This document shows positions 13,949 through 15,146 of a stretch of 15,146 nt of DNA, piece by piece. The stretch comes from an uncultured Rickettsiales bacterium (lineage in GTDB: Bacteria; Pseudomonadota; Alphaproteobacteria; Rickettsiales; UBA998): NCBI GenBank assembly GCA_937982385.1, contig CALJMC010000097.1:1-15146 (forward strand), read 5' to 3'. Numbering within the stretch: the first letter of the stretch is position 1; every line of letters begins with the position of its first letter. The notes under the pieces are model-generated. The model searched no databases, had not been told where the DNA came from, and was given only the letters and a program-made list of their open reading frames with translations. Both the position numbers and the translations under genes were made by a program.

Positions 13949-14012
13949 TATCAGTCTCCTTGTCAGTTTTTTCCCTGATTAAAGGGAATCCGGTCGCCAA
14001 TTTAGAGGCATA

Positions 14013-15146
14013 TTAGCGCATCTCATCCTTCGGCTCCACCCCTAAAACGCCTAATGCGGAGGCAATAACAGTCGCGACCGCTTCCACTAATACCAAACGG
14101 GCAGAGGTTAACGACTCATCACCCTCAATTATAAAGCGAAAATGCGCATCATCATTACCCTTACTCCACAAGCCATGGAAGCCCGATGCAACGTCTTGAA
14201 GATAATAAGCGACGCGATGTGGCTCCCCTGCAACGGCTGCTGCCTCTACCATGCGCGGCCAGCTGGCCAATAGCTGCATCAACTTTAGCTCTGTATCACT
14301 GTTCAATAATGCAAGGTCCACATTATCCGGCACGCTTGATTTCGTTCGCGCCTCAGGCATTTCTTCACCCGCCAAACGCAAAATAGACTGGCAACGCGCA
14401 TGTGCATACTGCACATAGAATACAGGGTTTTCTTTGGATTGCTCGGTCACTTTTTTCAAATCAAAATCAAGAGGTTGCTCAGGCTTTCTGGTCAACATAA
14501 TAAAGCGCACTACATCTTTACCCACAGCGTTCACCACATCTCGCACCGTAGTAAAGTTTCCTGCGCGTTTGGACATCTTAATCGCGACACCATCTTCCAT
14601 AAATTTCACCAGCTGACAGAGCTGTACATCCAGAGGCACCTTATTATCTGACAATGCTTTCGTGATCGCTTTCATACGCTTAACATAGCCACCATGATCC
14701 GCGCCCAAAATCATCACAAGCTGTTCAAAACCACGTGATAGTTTGTTGCGCATATAGGCGACATCCGCTGCAAAATACGTCCATGAACCATCTGATTTTG
14801 CCAAGGCTCTGTCTACATCATCACCAAATTCAGTTGATTTAAACAAGGTTTGCTCGCGCGCTTCCCAATCATCGGGCAACTTGCCCTTCGGCGGCTCCAG
14901 CACACCTTTATACATTAAACCCAGCGCCTCTAATTCAGCCAACGCTTTGGTAATAGCATCGGCCTCATGCAGTGATTTTTCAGACATAAATACATTATGC
15001 ACCACGCCTAACTGCTTCAAATCGCTACGAACCATGGCCATCATCGCATCAATCGCGAACGGCTTTGCGATATCGATCGCCTTTGCTTCATCCCAATTGA
15101 GCATCTCATTACCATGCTCCTTGTGCAGCGCCTCACCCACTGACAC
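14013..15146 (-). CDS. argS: Arginine--tRNA ligase, C-terminal part (cut by window edge)
   Basis: The frame is open to the right edge, so only the last 377 residues are present; the first codon seen is GTG but this is not taken as the start. ArgRS charges tRNA-Arg. The fragment holds the second half of the class I catalytic core, with RALAKSDGSWTYFAADVAY (113-131 of the fragment), ILGADHGGYVKRM (146-158) and the KMSKRAGNF active-site loop (190-198), then the helical anticodon-binding DALR domain beginning near YVQYAHARCQSILR. The HIGH motif lies outside the window. The C-terminus ALGVLGVEPKDEMR is a natural end. It leads the argS-SPOR-nagZ order conserved in Alphaproteobacteria. Confidence 0.95.
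   Translation of the reverse strand: MSVGEALHKEHGNEMLNWDEAKAIDIAKPFAIDAMMAMVRSDLKQLGVVHNVFMSEKSLHEADAITKALAELEALGLMYKGVLEPPKGKLPDDWEAREQTLFKSTEFGDDVDRALAKSDGSWTYFAADVAYMRNKLSRGFEQLVMILGADHGGYVKRMKAITKALSDNKVPLDVQLCQLVKFMEDGVAIKMSKRAGNFTTVRDVVNAVGKDVVRFIMLTRKPEQPLDFDLKKVTEQSKENPVFYVQYAHARCQSILRLAGEEMPEARTKSSVPDNVDLALLNSDTELKLMQLLASWPRMVEAAAVAGEPHRVAYYLQDVASGFHGLWSKGNDDAHFRFIIEGDESLTSARLVLVEAVATVIASALGVLGVEPKDEMR

Noticed and set aside
13971..13988. Inverted repeat TTCCCT/AGGGAA in the argS-SPOR gap as a terminator
   Set aside because: Read on the minus strand it is followed by A residues, not T, and the stem is only six bases. It could be a leader hairpin, but there is no further support.

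Overview
The window looks like a chromosomal segment of an alphaproteobacterium with a moderately AT-leaning genome (judged by eye, not computed). The main reason is gene order. On the minus strand, read right to left, the genes run argS, a SPOR-domain protein, nagZ, tatA, tatB, tatC, serS, surE, pcm, an M23-family lipoprotein, yajC, secD and a Mth938/DUF498-domain gene. This is a recognisable variant of a layout common in Alphaproteobacteria. Single proteins agree: the SPOR protein carries a PGGMNIPHQDKTVYE-like block typical of alphaproteobacterial SPOR proteins, and ribosomal protein L33 is the cysteine-free form. I cannot name a genus.

Layout, left to right. Positions 1-237 hold the end of an unrecognised plus-strand ORF. 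sodB (iron-type superoxide dismutase) follows with its own sigma70-like promoter, a dyad over the predicted start site, and a hairpin terminator that can serve both converging transcripts. From 1007 to 3772 the minus strand carries the DUF498 gene, secD, yajC and rpmG; a ~104-bp palindromic element and a hairpin terminator separate secD from yajC. Positions 3929-6147 carry a plus-strand pair, galU-ugd, which makes UDP-glucuronate. Then come, on the minus strand, a lipoprotein with a degenerate LytM/M23 domain, pcm and surE. A plus-strand orphan gene of unknown function sits at 8762-9430. The rest of the window (9433-15146) is a tightly packed minus-strand run: serS, tatC, tatB, tatA, nagZ, SPOR protein and the 3' part of argS.

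Functionally the window combines protein export (Tat translocase, SecD, YajC), cell-wall and division-linked envelope functions (NagZ, SPOR protein, degenerate LytM lipoprotein), stress and protein repair (SodB, Pcm, SurE), translation (ArgRS, SerRS, L33) and nucleotide-sugar supply (GalU, Ugd). Compared with the usual alphaproteobacterial arrangement, secF is absent between secD and the DUF498 gene, scpA/scpB are absent between nagZ and tatA, and two plus-strand units (galU-ugd and the orphan gene) interrupt the minus-strand order.

No tRNA, rRNA, CRISPR array, transposase gene or phage gene was seen. There is no gene-free stretch longer than 300 bases; the largest is 211 bases (3038-3248), holding the palindromic element and a terminator. 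I see no clear evidence of a wholly new system. The most open items are the orphan gene at 8762, the palindromic element at 3067-3170 and the dyad over the sodB start site.
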